From NCBI GenBank assembly GCA_963804865.1, contig CAWDSH010000001.1, positions 868,001 through 932,000 of the forward strand: a stretch of DNA of 64,000 bases. Reading direction: 5' to 3'. The position numbers were made by a program, and so were the translations under genes. The notes under the pieces are model-generated. The model saw only the letters and a list, made by a program, of their open reading frames with translations. It did no database searches and had not been told where the DNA came from. How positions within the stretch are numbered: the stretch's first letter is position 1; the number at the start of each line of letters is the position of its first letter. This stretch comes from CAVVEQ01 sp963804865 (GTDB taxonomy: Bacteria; Chloroflexota; Anaerolineae; Anaerolineales; Anaerolineaceae). This document shows positions 1 to 9,305 of the stretch, in pieces.

Positions 1-1
1 A

Positions 2-694
2 GCATATAAGCAGCTTTTCAACCATTCGGCTTTTCTCCGGGCAACCGCAAACAGTTTCTTTATCATGATCTGCGGAACAAGCATCAATATGATCTTGACA
101 GTTCCTCTGGCATACGCTCTCTCCAATCCCAGGCTTCCTGGCCGGAAATTATTCATCACGTTTATATTGATCCCTTTTCTATTTCACGCCGGATTGATAC
201 CAACGTACCTTGTAGTGCAACGTTTGGGCTTGGTGGATAACCTGCTGGCGGTCATGCTGCCCACCGCAGTCAGCGTTTATAACACTCTGGTCATGAAGGG
301 ATTTTTCGAAGGTCTCCCCGAGGAACTCAAGGAGGCAGCCCGCATGGATGGCGCTAATGAACTGGAGGTTCTTTTCCGCATTATCCTCCCTCTTTCCAAA
401 CCAATTTTACTGACCATAAGCTTGTTCTATGCAGTTGCGCACTGGAATGAGTTCTTCACGCCGATCCTGTATCTGAACAACTACGACTTGATGCCTTTGC
501 CGGTTTTACTCCGTAACATTCTGTTGGGTGCAAATATAAACGAATATCTTGAGTACGATGCTTTCAGCACCGCACCCATTCAGGCGTTCAAAGCAGCAAG
601 TGTGTTTATCACGATGCTGCCTATGGTGATCATCTACCCATGGATCCAGCGGTATTTTACCAAGGGAACATTATTAGGAGGAGTCAAAGAATAA
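2..694 (+). CDS. ABC sugar transporter permease, LplC/YtcP type (5' truncated by window edge)
   Basis: Inner-membrane permease of a carbohydrate ABC importer. The reading frame is open from base 2, with residues before the first internal Met that fit the family (AYKQLFNHSAFLRATANS), so the gene begins outside the window. The conserved cytoplasmic EAA loop that docks the ATPase is visible (EELKEAARMDGANELEVLF), surrounded by hydrophobic membrane segments; the C-terminus PWIQRYFTKGTLLGGVKE is typical of LplC-type permeases. It is followed by a binding lipoprotein and pectin hydrolases, so oligogalacturonides or rhamnogalacturonides are the likely cargo. The cargo is inferred from context only. 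No ATPase gene is in view; these importers often share an MsmX-like ATPase encoded elsewhere. Confidence 0.93.
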   Translation, partial: AYKQLFNHSAFLRATANSFFIMICGTSINMILTVPLAYALSNPRLPGRKLFITFILIPFLFHAGLIPTYLVVQRLGLVDNLLAVMLPTAVSVYNTLVMKGFFEGLPEELKEAARMDGANELEVLFRIILPLSKPILLTISLFYAVAHWNEFFTPILYLNNYDLMPLPVLLRNILLGANINEYLEYDAFSTAPIQAFKAASVFITMLPMVIIYPWIQRYFTKGTLLGGVKE

Positions 695-699
695 CAATC

Positions 700-711
700 A
701 AAAAAGGAGGT
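700..711 (+). promoter_or_regulatory. Orphan Shine-Dalgarno-like site upstream of the binding-protein gene
   Basis: AAAAAAGGAGGT, a near-perfect complement of the 16S rRNA 3' end, lies just after the permease stop. No ATG, GTG or TTG follows at translation distance. The lipoprotein starts 87 nt downstream and has its own AAGGAG. Such orphan sites can stabilise mRNA 5' ends (STAB-SD, known from cry3A); that role here is inference. Confidence 0.45.
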
Positions 712-798
712 CGCAAAATCAGATTCGAAACAACGCAAGGAAAAAATCATCTCAGAACATGTCCAATGTTTAAAATAAATAAATCAAGGAGATTAGAA

Positions 799-2430
799 AT
801 GAAAAAGAGTTTTGGAAAATTCGTCCTGATTTCCGTCGCTTTGGCACTGATCCTCAGTGCTTGCGGCGCGAAAGCAACCGAGGTTCCCCCGGCGCCGGCA
901 ACCGAAGTTCCCGCTGTAGAGGAACCTACACCGGCTCCAACGGCGATTGAACCCGCCGAATTGGAGATATGGGTGAGTGGTCGTGTCAGTGAAGCGGCGC
1001 CGCCTCCGGATGACTGGGTGGCTTATAAGACCATAAAGGATGATCTGCTGATCGATTTGACCGTGGTCCTTTTGCCCACCTCTGCCGGCGATCAAGATAC
1101 CAAGATCAACACTGCAGCAGCTGGCAATGCTCTTCCGGATTTGTTCTTCGTCAATCGCGACACCTGGTATGACCTGGTGGGAGCTGGTCTGGTAGCCAAG
1201 GTGGACGATCTACTTCCCATGATGCCTGAACGGACAGCGTCCCACTACGGTGATCCGCAGCGTAATTTGCTGGTGACTATCGATGGCGCCATGTACGGCC
1301 TGCCGGATCCCGGCCAGATTCCATCAACCGATGGTATGGTCATTCGTCAGGACTGGCTTACTGCACTCGGTCTTAAAGCACCTGTTACACTCGATGATTT
1401 CCTCGCAGTAGCTAAAGCATTTACTTTCGACGACCCTGATGGTAACGGTAAGGACGACACGCATGGTTTCTGCGCTTTTATCGATGGTTCCGGTCTGTCC
1501 AATATGGGATTGAGCCCGCGCTTCAACGCGATCTATGGTGCATTTGGAGTAGCTGGCATCTGGAATCTTTCGAGTGCTGCTGACTTTGGTCTCAACGCAC
1601 GCAACCCGCGTTTCATGGAAGCCACCCAGTTCATTCGCACATTGAACGAAGAGGGTGTTATCGATCCCGACTGGCCAACCCTGAGCAAGGATGATTTCCG
1701 CGCTAATTGGAAACAGGGTGGCTGTGGCATGATGAGTGAAAACTTTGCAGCTCTTGCCAATAAATCAAACTATGCTGCTTTTGATGCCAACTTCCCCGAG
1801 GGTGAATGGGTTGTGCTTCCTCCGCCGGTCGGTCCTTATGGCGATAATTCGGATGGTGTCATCATCCAGTCAGCCCGCATCTATGCCGTCTCACAGAAAG
1901 CGATTGACGAAGGCAAGGGTCCTGCAATCGCCCGTCTTCTGGAGTGGATGGCGACGGATGGCTACTACCTGATCGCTTTTGGCGAAGAGGGTGTCAACTT
2001 CAACTTCGATGCGAATGGGGACATCACACTGGAAGGCATCGACCCGGCCAAAGCCTGGAATACAGCTGAAATGCAGCCATTGACCCAACTGGCGAATATG
2101 GTCTACGTATTCTCCGAAGTGGAACTGAATGCACGCTACCAGCCGCATACCAGCGTAAACGGTCGCACGATCGAACCGCTATCCTTCCTGTATGGCTTCC
2201 AGGATCAGCCATGGACGGAGGCAACCGGTTCCGCTTTGATCAACCCGCCAGCCAATGCTGCTGACTTTACCCGCTTTTATAGCGAGAATCTGGTCAACTT
2301 TGTCCTTGGACAACAGGATTTGAATGAAGAAACCTGGGCAGCTTTCCTGGATGGTCTTGATGGCCTGGGAGCTGCTGAGTTGGAAGCAACAGCCAAGCAA
2401 GCTCTCATGGATGCCGGTTTCATAAAATAA
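799..2430 (+). CDS. Extracellular solute-binding lipoprotein of the pectin-oligosaccharide ABC importer
   Basis: About 543 residues, family-1 carbohydrate-binding protein of the large LipO/YtcQ type. The N-terminus is a lipoprotein signal (hydrophobic stretch, then LSAC with the lipidated Cys at residue 22), followed by a Pro/Glu/Thr linker of the kind common in Chloroflexota lipoproteins. The open frame extends upstream to 640, but that part overlaps the permease; ATG at 799 has AAGGAG about 7 nt upstream and begins with a proper signal peptide, so I chose it. The D-rich segment DDPDGNGKDDTHG resembles a calcium-binding loop seen in this family. It captures oligosaccharides at the cell surface and hands them to the upstream permease; specificity is inferred from the neighbouring GH4, GH105 and GH28 genes. 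Confidence 0.93.
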   Translation: MKKSFGKFVLISVALALILSACGAKATEVPPAPATEVPAVEEPTPAPTAIEPAELEIWVSGRVSEAAPPPDDWVAYKTIKDDLLIDLTVVLLPTSAGDQDTKINTAAAGNALPDLFFVNRDTWYDLVGAGLVAKVDDLLPMMPERTASHYGDPQRNLLVTIDGAMYGLPDPGQIPSTDGMVIRQDWLTALGLKAPVTLDDFLAVAKAFTFDDPDGNGKDDTHGFCAFIDGSGLSNMGLSPRFNAIYGAFGVAGIWNLSSAADFGLNARNPRFMEATQFIRTLNEEGVIDPDWPTLSKDDFRANWKQGGCGMMSENFAALANKSNYAAFDANFPEGEWVVLPPPVGPYGDNSDGVIIQSARIYAVSQKAIDEGKGPAIARLLEWMATDGYYLIAFGEEGVNFNFDANGDITLEGIDPAKAWNTAEMQPLTQLANMVYVFSEVELNARYQPHTSVNGRTIEPLSFLYGFQDQPWTEATGSALINPPANAADFTRFYSENLVNFVLGQQDLNEETWAAFLDGLDGLGAAELEATAKQALMDAGFIK

Positions 2431-2449
2431 CCCGGTCTTTCTAACATAG

Positions 2450-2479
2450 AAGGCGGGCGGTGAAAAATCCGCCCGCCTT
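2450..2479 (+). terminator. Strong hairpin after the binding-protein gene
   Basis: Perfect 11-bp stem (AAGGCGGGCGG / CCGCCCGCCTT) around an 8-nt loop, with no T-run on the plus strand. More likely an mRNA 3'-stabilising or attenuating hairpin separating the abundant lipoprotein message from the hydrolase genes than a full terminator. Confidence 0.55.
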
Positions 2480-2515
2480 AAACATAACCGGACTTTCTAT
2501 AAAAAGCACTTATCC

Positions 2516-3886
2516 ATGCCCGAAATTGCTCTCAAGATTGCTTATATCGGTGGTGGAAGCCGAGGTTGGGCTCGAAAGTTGATGATCGACCTGGCGCTCT
2601 GTCCGGAGCTGACCGGCGAGATTGTTCTATTCGATATCGACGAAGAATCTGCCCGCTTGAATGAGCGATTGGGGAATTGGCTGCAGGATCAACCTGGAGT
2701 GCTTTCACACTGGCGCTATCGGGTCGCACAGGAACTTTCGGATGCTCTAAATTCAGCGGATTTCGTCATCATTTCGATCCAACCCGGTTCATTGGAAGTT
2801 ATGGCAGAGGAGATAGCCATCGCCGAGCAATACGGTTTGTATTACCCGGTGGGAGATTCCACGGGGGCACCCGGCCTGGTGCGTGGACTTCGCTCGACAG
2901 TTATTTTTGCAGGCTTTGCTGAAGCACTTGCTGAACACTGCCCTCACGCCTGGGTCATCAATTACACCAATCCCCTCGCCGTTTGCACGCGGACTTTAAC
3001 CAAGGTTGCGCCTGGGCTCAAAGTCATCGGCTGCTGCCATGAAGTTTTTTCAACGCAACGCATGCTCGCCATGATCACCGGGAACTCCCTCGGTGTTGAA
3101 ACACCACCACGCAGTGAAATTGAGATCAACGTCTTGGGTATTAATCATTTCACCTGGGTGGATCGCGCGACCTGGCAGGGGCAAGATTTGCTGGATCTGT
3201 TGCATCATCATATCGAACAACCAGGTGTTTTACGCCCTTACACACAGGCAGAAGTTGAGAGTTGGAACGATTGGTTCCATTGCGAGGACCAGGTCAAGTT
3301 TTCTCTATTTAAGCATTATGGAATTTTAGCTGCCGCCGGGGACCGACACCTGGTGGAATTCTTACCTGGCTTTATTCACTCACCGGAATCTTTATTCAAA
3401 TGGGGCATCATCCGCACCCCGGTCAGTTGGCGCATCGAGCGCTGGAGATCTTCACCCGCGATAGTAGGTGATTTGATGGAAGGTCGCACACCTCTGGTAC
3501 TCAACAACAGCGGCGAAGAAGGCATAAGCATCCTTAAAGCGTTGGTCGGCCTGGGTGATCATGTAACCAATATCAATTTGGAGAACCGGGGACAGGTAAA
3601 CAATCTGCCCAAAGGCAGTGTGGTTGAGACCAATGCCTGCATAAGCCTGGATCGCGTCCAACCATTGGCTGCTGGAGAGCTTCCGCCATGTATTTCCTCC
3701 CTGATCGCACAGCACAATTCGAACCATGAGTCAATTATAGAAGCTGCGCTCAAGAAAGATAAAGAGCTGGCATTTCAGGCTGTTTTCAATGATCCATCCT
3801 GCCATTTAGACATTGATTCAACCTGGGAAATGTTTAACCGCATGCTGGCTGCCAGCAAAAGCTTCTTGCCTGGTTGGACATTGTAA
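2516..3886 (+). CDS. Glycoside hydrolase family 4, probable alpha-galacturonidase (LplD type)
   Basis: 456 residues. GH4 enzymes use NAD+ and a divalent metal (Mn2+) and cleave by oxidation and elimination rather than a classical double displacement. Seen here: the N-terminal dinucleotide-binding IAYIGGGSRGW, the NYTNP motif, GCCHE carrying the metal-binding Cys and His, GINHFTW and HLVEFLPGF. Length fits the family (about 440-480). In Bacillus the homologous lplD lies beside lplABC and encodes an alpha-galacturonidase, and the same gene order is seen here, so removal of terminal galacturonate in the cytoplasm is the best guess; alpha-glucuronidase or alpha-glucosidase activity cannot be excluded. 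ATG at 2516 lacks a clear ribosome-binding site. Confidence 0.87.
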   Translation: MPEIALKIAYIGGGSRGWARKLMIDLALCPELTGEIVLFDIDEESARLNERLGNWLQDQPGVLSHWRYRVAQELSDALNSADFVIISIQPGSLEVMAEEIAIAEQYGLYYPVGDSTGAPGLVRGLRSTVIFAGFAEALAEHCPHAWVINYTNPLAVCTRTLTKVAPGLKVIGCCHEVFSTQRMLAMITGNSLGVETPPRSEIEINVLGINHFTWVDRATWQGQDLLDLLHHHIEQPGVLRPYTQAEVESWNDWFHCEDQVKFSLFKHYGILAAAGDRHLVEFLPGFIHSPESLFKWGIIRTPVSWRIERWRSSPAIVGDLMEGRTPLVLNNSGEEGISILKALVGLGDHVTNINLENRGQVNNLPKGSVVETNACISLDRVQPLAAGELPPCISSLIAQHNSNHESIIEAALKKDKELAFQAVFNDPSCHLDIDSTWEMFNRMLAASKSFLPGWTL

Positions 3887-3908
3887 TGAACTTATCACAG
3901 GTTATTTG

Positions 3909-5045
3909 ATGTCACCAAATTCCTCCCCGATCATCTCTTTTAAGAACTCCTGGGCAATTCGCATGGCAGATTCTGTTCTTCGTGACTATCCAAAAGAACG
4001 ATGGATTTGGCATTACGAACATGGCTTGTTCGTCAAATCAATCCTGGAATTAGGCATTACAACAGGCGAAGCTCGATACGCCGAATTCGCGAGCAATTGG
4101 ATCGATCATTTCATTACCCCGGATGGTGGCATCCTCACTTTCAAACTCGAAGATTACAATCTGGATCAGATCAATTCGGGCAAAGTGCTTTTTCCTTTTT
4201 ACAAATGGACAAACGAAAGACGATATGCACAGGCTCTCGGCCTCCTGCGTGAACAATTACGCACCCAACCACGTACCGCGAACGGTGGCTTCTGGCACAA
4301 GAAAATCTATCCATATCAGATCTGGCTGGATGGGCTATACATGGCAGGACCATTTGGTATTGAGTATGCCTTAACCTTTAACGAATCCGCTCTCATTAGC
4401 GACATAATCCATCAATTCGTCAATATTTTTCAGAATGCGCATGATCCAAAAACTGGTCTACTCTACCATGCATGGGATGAAAAAAGAAAACAGAAATGGG
4501 CTAACCCATTAACCGGTTGTTCACCGAATTTCTGGGGGCGTGCGATGGGTTGGTACACCATGGCCCTTGTTGACATACTCGATTTACTGCCGGTTGTTCA
4601 CGTAGACCGCACGGCTCTGCTTGAAATCCTTGAAAGCATAGCTTCCGCCCTCGTGCGTTTCCAGGATACTTCAAGCGGATTATGGTACCAGGTATTGGAC
4701 GGAGCCGGTCGTCCAGGTAATTATCGCGAAGCTTCAGTATCTGCGATGCTATCCTATTCATTTGCCAGGGCTGCGCGTAAGGGATATCTCGCATCGGATT
4801 TCCTTGCTGTAGCCCGGCGCGCTTACCATGGTCTGCTTGAAAATATGATCAAGGTGGATTCGAGTGGCGTGCTAACCCTTGAAGGCACCTGTAATGTGGC
4901 TGGTTTGGGTGGTACACCTTATCGAGATGGTTCCTACGAATACTACATTAGCGAAAAAACCGCTGCCAACGATTTTAAAGGTGTTGGACCGTTCATCCTG
5001 GCGGCGTTGGAGATGGAATTAGTCGGCGTTGAGAAGGCATCATGA
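3909..5045 (+). CDS. GH105 unsaturated rhamnogalacturonyl/galacturonyl hydrolase (YteR/YesR family)
   Basis: 378 residues. It removes the 4,5-unsaturated uronic acid that polysaccharide lyases leave at the non-reducing end, by hydrating the double bond. Motifs: IWLDGLYMAGPF with the probable catalytic Asp at residue 141, close to the known Asp143 of Bacillus YteR; GRAMGWYTMAL; and the C-terminal DGSYEYYISE, all of the alpha/alpha-barrel GH88/GH105 fold. The open frame begins at 3813 but overlaps GH4; ATG at 3909 gives a normal N-terminus. No signal peptide, so cytoplasmic. The stop overlaps the next ATG (ATGA), implying coupling to the GH28 gene. Its presence implies lyase products are imported, although no lyase gene is in the window. 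Confidence 0.9.
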   Translation: MSPNSSPIISFKNSWAIRMADSVLRDYPKERWIWHYEHGLFVKSILELGITTGEARYAEFASNWIDHFITPDGGILTFKLEDYNLDQINSGKVLFPFYKWTNERRYAQALGLLREQLRTQPRTANGGFWHKKIYPYQIWLDGLYMAGPFGIEYALTFNESALISDIIHQFVNIFQNAHDPKTGLLYHAWDEKRKQKWANPLTGCSPNFWGRAMGWYTMALVDILDLLPVVHVDRTALLEILESIASALVRFQDTSSGLWYQVLDGAGRPGNYREASVSAMLSYSFARAARKGYLASDFLAVARRAYHGLLENMIKVDSSGVLTLEGTCNVAGLGGTPYRDGSYEYYISEKTAANDFKGVGPFILAALEMELVGVEKAS

Positions 5046-6566
5046 CGCACAGAACTGCAATATCACATAAAGCTACTTTCTTCAACCCGCGCGATTTTGG
5101 TGCAAAAGGGGACGGATTGGTACTTGATACGATTGCAATTCAAGCAGCAATCGATGCTTGTGCTGAGTCTGGAGGTGGAACAGTTTTAATAGCTGCCGGG
5201 CGATATCTAACTGGCACTCTGTTTTTAAAAGATCACATCAGCCTTTTCCTTGACTCTGGCGCGAACTCTATTAGGCAGCCAGAACACCGCGGATTACCCT
5301 ATCACTATGAACCGTTGGGAGGGGGCTGAACAGTCCACACATGCACCATTGATCGCCGGAAGTCATTTGCAGGATATTGCGGTCCTTGGACGTGGAACAA
5401 TTGATGGCCAGGGAGATTTTTGGTGGAAATTATTTAATGAAAAAAACCTCACCCACCCACGCCCTCGTCTAATCGGTTTTAATGATTGCACGAATATTCT
5501 TATCGAGGGAGTCAAACTGATCAACTCACCCAGTTGGACTGTCAATCCCGTTCATTGTGAGAATGTCAACATTCGCGGTATCACTATAATTAACCCTCCA
5601 AATTCTCCCAACACGGACGGTATCGATCCCGATTCTTGTAGATTCGTTCGTATTTCGGATTGTTTCATCAGCGTTGGGGACGATTGTATAACCCTTAAAT
5701 CTGGCATCCAGTCCAAAACGCCCGAACCTCGTGACCCCTGCCGCGATATCACGATCACAAACTGCACGCTTGAACGCGGTCATGGTGGGGTGGTTATTGG
5801 CAGTGAGATGAGTGGAGATGTGCAAAATGTAGTGATCTCCAATTGCGTTTTCATTGGAACGGATCGCGGGATCCGTTTTAAATCCCGTCGCGGTCGAGGT
5901 GGTATTGTCGAGGACGTCCGTATCAGTAATCTCATCATGGACGGAGTCTTGTGCCCATTCACCATGAATCTGTATTATGGGTGCGGTGCCTGGGGCGATC
6001 CGGTTGTCTCGGATAAAAATCATCGCCAGGTGGATGAAGGCACCCCACGCTTCCGTCGCATTCACCTGAGCGGCATCACAGCTAGAAATGTAAAACTTGC
6101 AGCAGGATTTATATATGGTCTGGCAGAAATGCCGGTCGAGGATATATTCCTGGATGATGTTACCATCTCACTTGCTGGGAATGGCAATGCTGGTTATCCT
6201 GAGATGGCGGATGATATACCCCAGATGCAGCAGGCAGGATTTTTCGTCCGTAACGCCCACAATCTGCATCTAAAGGGGATTGAGATCATCAATCAGCGCG
6301 GACCTGCCTTCGATATTGCTGATTCCGCGAATGTCAATCTCTGCGCTTGTGGTTCATCTGCTACTGATGAGGATCAACCGGTTATCCGCTTGAATAACGT
6401 CAATGGTGCATTCATACATGCCTGTCAGTTCACAAGAACGAAGTGCTTCCTCAAGCTCGAAGGTGAGCAGACGCGGGGGATTATCTTGACTGGTAATGCT
6501 TTGGCAATTGACGCGGTGTATTCAGACGCATCCGTACCCCGGGATGCTATAAAATTAATCCATTAG
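5042..6566 (+). CDS. GH28 polygalacturonase-like hydrolase, interrupted by a single-base frameshift
   Basis: About 507 residues when the frame is restored. Residues 1-74 are read in one frame (pectate-lyase-3-like start NPRDFGAKGDG, then GGGTVLIAAGRYLTGTLFL) and the rest in the +1 frame from TLLGSQNTADYP. The junction GGC GCG A ACT CTA near 5264 shows one extra A. All GH28 active-site motifs are in the second part: NTDGID, GDDC, GHGG and RFKSRRGRG. It hydrolyses alpha-1,4 galacturonic linkages in oligogalacturonides, or related linkages in rhamnogalacturonan. No signal peptide is seen, so it probably works on imported oligomers. The motifs are intact, so an assembly error is likelier than a dead gene. 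Confidence 0.85.
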
Positions 6567-6588
6567 ATATGGTTACTGGAGGCAGTTC

Positions 6589-7621
6589 ATGAAAGTGGTC
6601 ACCTTCGGCGAGATCATGTTACGCCTGACACCCCCCGGATCCCAACGCTTTACTCAAGCGCACTCCTTCGAGGCCGGTTTTGGAGGTGGGGAAGCAAATG
6701 TGGCAGTCTCATTGGCAAATTACAGCGAGGGAGTAAAATTTGTCACCCGCCTGCCGAATAACGAGCTGGGTGATGCATGCCTGAAGACTCTGCAAAGTTT
6801 CGGAGTGGATAGCCGCCACATTCTTCGAGGTGGAGATCGAATTGGGATCTATTTCCTTGAAACGGGGGCTGCTCAGCGTCCGAGCAAGGTGATCTATGAT
6901 CGCACTTCTTCCAGCTTCGCGACCATCGAGCCGGGGATGTTTGATTGGAAAGCTATCTTCGCAGATGCGGATTGGTTCCATTGGACTGGGATTACCCCGG
7001 CTGTTTCGCAGAACGCAGCTACAGTCTGTCGCGAAGCGATCGAGGTCGCCCGGGCTATGAATTTGACCGTGTCGTGTGATTTGAACTACCGCGCCAAGCT
7101 GTGGAAATGGGGTAAACCAGCTGGCGAAGTGATGACCGATTTGGTCGGTTTATGCCAGGTGGTTCTCGGAAACGAAGAGGACGCTGATAAGGTCTTTGGG
7201 ATTCGCGCTGCTAAAACGGATGTTACTTCCGGGAAGGTCAATGGCAAACAGTACCGTTCCGTATGCGACATGCTATCAGAACGTTTCCCAGCTCTCGAAA
7301 CAATTTCCATCACCCTGCGCGGTTCCCATTCAGCAAGCAACAATACCTGGTCAGGTGTGCTCTGGCAAAAGGGTTCTTTCTTCACTGCGCCCATCTACAA
7401 TATTCTTCCCATAGTAGATCGTGTTGGCAGCGGGGATGCCTTCATGGCTGGTTTGATCTATGGATTGCGTCACAATTCCACCGATCCACTGAAGATCCTC
7501 CATTTTGCCACGGCGGCTGCTTGTCTCAAACACAGCATTCCCGGCGATTTCAACCTTGGTAAGTATTGCTGAAATCGAAGCATTGATGGCTGGCGATACT
7601 TCAGGACGTGTCTCTGGTTAA
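6589..7621 (+). CDS. kdgK: 2-keto-3-deoxygluconate kinase (PfkB family), frameshift near the C-terminus
   Basis: Phosphorylates 2-keto-3-deoxygluconate to KDPG. The ribokinase-family signature DRVGSGDAFMAGL with the catalytic Asp and anion hole is near the C-terminus, and the N-terminus VVTFGEIMLRLTPPG is typical of KdgK. The open frame stops after FNLGKYC at 7572, but the +1 frame continues with SIAEIEALMAGDTSGRVSG to a stop at 7619-7621, the ending expected for the family. One extra G at 7558/7559 explains it; restored length is 343 residues. A ribosome-binding site GGAGG precedes ATG 6589. Placed between the pectin hydrolases and KDPG aldolase, matching its pathway order. Confidence 0.88.
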
Positions 7622-7631
7622 GGAACGATCC

Positions 7632-8516
7632 ATGCGGCTGGTCACTTACAGATACAAGGATAAGGAACAAATCGGGGTTCAGATAGATAGGGATGGCGAG
7701 GCATATATCCAGGTCCTCGACCAGCAGTATGGCAAAGATCATCACGGTCTTCACTCTCTCCTGGGTGCCGGGACTTCCGCTTTAGATCAGGTGCGTGAAT
7801 TCCTGGCGTTATCGGACTCGGTGGAGCTAATCCCTGAAAAGGACGTCGTGCTATTGGCACCGTTACCCCGACCGGGCAAGATACTCTGTCTTGGGCATAA
7901 TTATGAGGGTCACATTGGCCAGGGTCGCACTGTACCTCCAGAGTATCCGACTATTTTCTGTAAAACAGCCAACACAATTATTGGTCCAGGCCAGCCCATT
8001 GTTCTTCCTCGTCTCACCGAGCAGCTGGATTACGAAGCGGAGTTGGCAGTTATCATTGGCCAGGGAGGACGAGATATCCCGGAAACCTCCGCCACGGAAC
8101 ACATAGCTGGTTATACTATCTTCAATGATGTCAGCGCTCGCGATATTCAGAAGCGCACCAGTCAGTGGATGCTTGGAAAATCGTTCGATACCTTCGGTCC
8201 ACTTGGTCCTGCTCTGGTTTCGAAAGATGAGATCCCCGATCCGCACAGCTTGGAACTGGAACTAACGGTCAATGGAGTTCCCAAACAACGTGCGAATACG
8301 CATGATATGATTTTCTCCATACCGTACCTGGTTTCCTACTTGAGCTCGGTCATGACTCTGGAACCGGGCGACATAATCGCCACAGGCACCCCCGCCAAAC
8401 TTCCCGAAGCTGCCGAACCGCAGCGCTTCCTTGAACCCGGTGATGTGGTGTGTATTACCATCGAGAAAATCGGCATTTTAAGCAATCCAGTCGTTTCTGA
8501 ATCGGTTAGTGTTTAG
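7632..8516 (+). CDS. Fumarylacetoacetate hydrolase (FAH) family protein
   Basis: 294 residues. The FAH fold binds Mg2+ and acts on 2-oxo or acylpyruvate-type acids by C-C hydrolysis, decarboxylation or isomerisation. Seen: LCLGHNYEGHIGQ, the metal-binding region LDYEAELAVIIG, FNDVSARDIQKRTSQW, and the C-terminal GDIIATGTP, in the usual order. ATG 7632 has AAGGA 7 nt upstream; the upstream extension to 7608 overlaps the corrected kdgK end. Its substrate is not evident. In the non-phosphorylated rhamnose pathway a FAH protein hydrolyses 2,4-diketo-3-deoxyrhamnonate, and rhamnose is a constituent of rhamnogalacturonan, so that is one possibility; a uronate-derived keto acid is another. Confidence 0.85.
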   Translation: MRLVTYRYKDKEQIGVQIDRDGEAYIQVLDQQYGKDHHGLHSLLGAGTSALDQVREFLALSDSVELIPEKDVVLLAPLPRPGKILCLGHNYEGHIGQGRTVPPEYPTIFCKTANTIIGPGQPIVLPRLTEQLDYEAELAVIIGQGGRDIPETSATEHIAGYTIFNDVSARDIQKRTSQWMLGKSFDTFGPLGPALVSKDEIPDPHSLELELTVNGVPKQRANTHDMIFSIPYLVSYLSSVMTLEPGDIIATGTPAKLPEAAEPQRFLEPGDVVCITIEKIGILSNPVVSESVSV

Positions 8517-8529
8517 AAAGGTTATGAAA

Positions 8530-9210
8530 ATGACTCGTTTTATGCGTTTGGATGTTATCAATACACTTCTTGAAATTGGCGTTATACCTCTTTTCTACAA
8601 CGGAGATGTTGAAACTGCTGCAGAACTGGTGAAGGCATGTGCACAAGGTGGAGCTCGCCTGATCGAATTTACCAATCGCGGTGAACTGGCTTATCAAGTT
8701 TACGTTGACCTGGTCAAGCGTATCAATAAAACCAATCCGGAGGTGATCCTCGGTGTCGGATCAATTCTGGATGCACCCACTGCTGCAATGTACCTGGCCG
8801 CGGGTGCAAATTTTGTAGTTGGTCCGAATTTCAACCCCGAGATCGCCCGTCTGTGCAACCGTCGTAAAGTTCTCTATGTACCTGGTTGTGCTACAGAAAC
8901 AGAGATCTCCAATGCTGAGGAATATGGTGCTGAAATCTGTAAGCTGTTCCCCGGTGAAACCGTTGGCGGTCCTGCGTTCATCAAGGCTGTCCTGGCGCCC
9001 TGCCCCTGGCATCGCCTGATGCCTACCGGAGGAGTGGATGCCACTGAGGTCAGCATCTTTGAGTGGATCAAGTCTGGTGCAGCCGCTGTCGGGCTGGGCA
9101 GCAAGTTGATCTCCGTCCAGGCAGTCAAGGAAAAGGATTATGTTGGGATCGCGACTAAGACCGCCCAGTGCATTGCCTGGGTAAAAGCAGCAAGAGCGGA
9201 TGGGAAATAG
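8530..9210 (+). CDS. eda: KDPG aldolase (2-keto-3-deoxy-6-phosphogluconate aldolase)
   Basis: 226 residues. Splits KDPG into pyruvate and glyceraldehyde 3-phosphate, the last step of the uronate route. The Schiff-base Lys lies in EICKLFPGE and the general acid/base Glu in RLIEFTNRG; VGSILDAPTAAMYLAAGA and LMPTGGV are further family hallmarks. Three in-frame ATGs exist (8509, 8524, 8530). GAAAGG at 8516-8521 is 8 nt from 8530 but only 2 nt from 8524, so I chose 8530. The gene follows the FAH gene almost directly and is in the same transcription unit. Confidence 0.9.
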   Translation: MTRFMRLDVINTLLEIGVIPLFYNGDVETAAELVKACAQGGARLIEFTNRGELAYQVYVDLVKRINKTNPEVILGVGSILDAPTAAMYLAAGANFVVGPNFNPEIARLCNRRKVLYVPGCATETEISNAEEYGAEICKLFPGETVGGPAFIKAVLAPCPWHRLMPTGGVDATEVSIFEWIKSGAAAVGLGSKLISVQAVKEKDYVGIATKTAQCIAWVKAARADGK

Positions 9211-9305
9211 ATTTCATCAAAACAATGCGATTATCAGATGACTTCTATTCAATAAAACTGGATGATGAAAAAATTGATCACCACTTTTTTGAAAGGAATA
9301 ACAAA

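Noticed and set aside
640..798. Upstream extension of the sugar-binding protein
   Set aside because: It would overlap the permease gene and lose the signal peptide; ATG 799 has a good ribosome-binding site and lipobox.
5526..6065. 179-codon minus-strand open frame
   Set aside because: Antisense to the GH28 catalytic motifs; composition reflects the complement.
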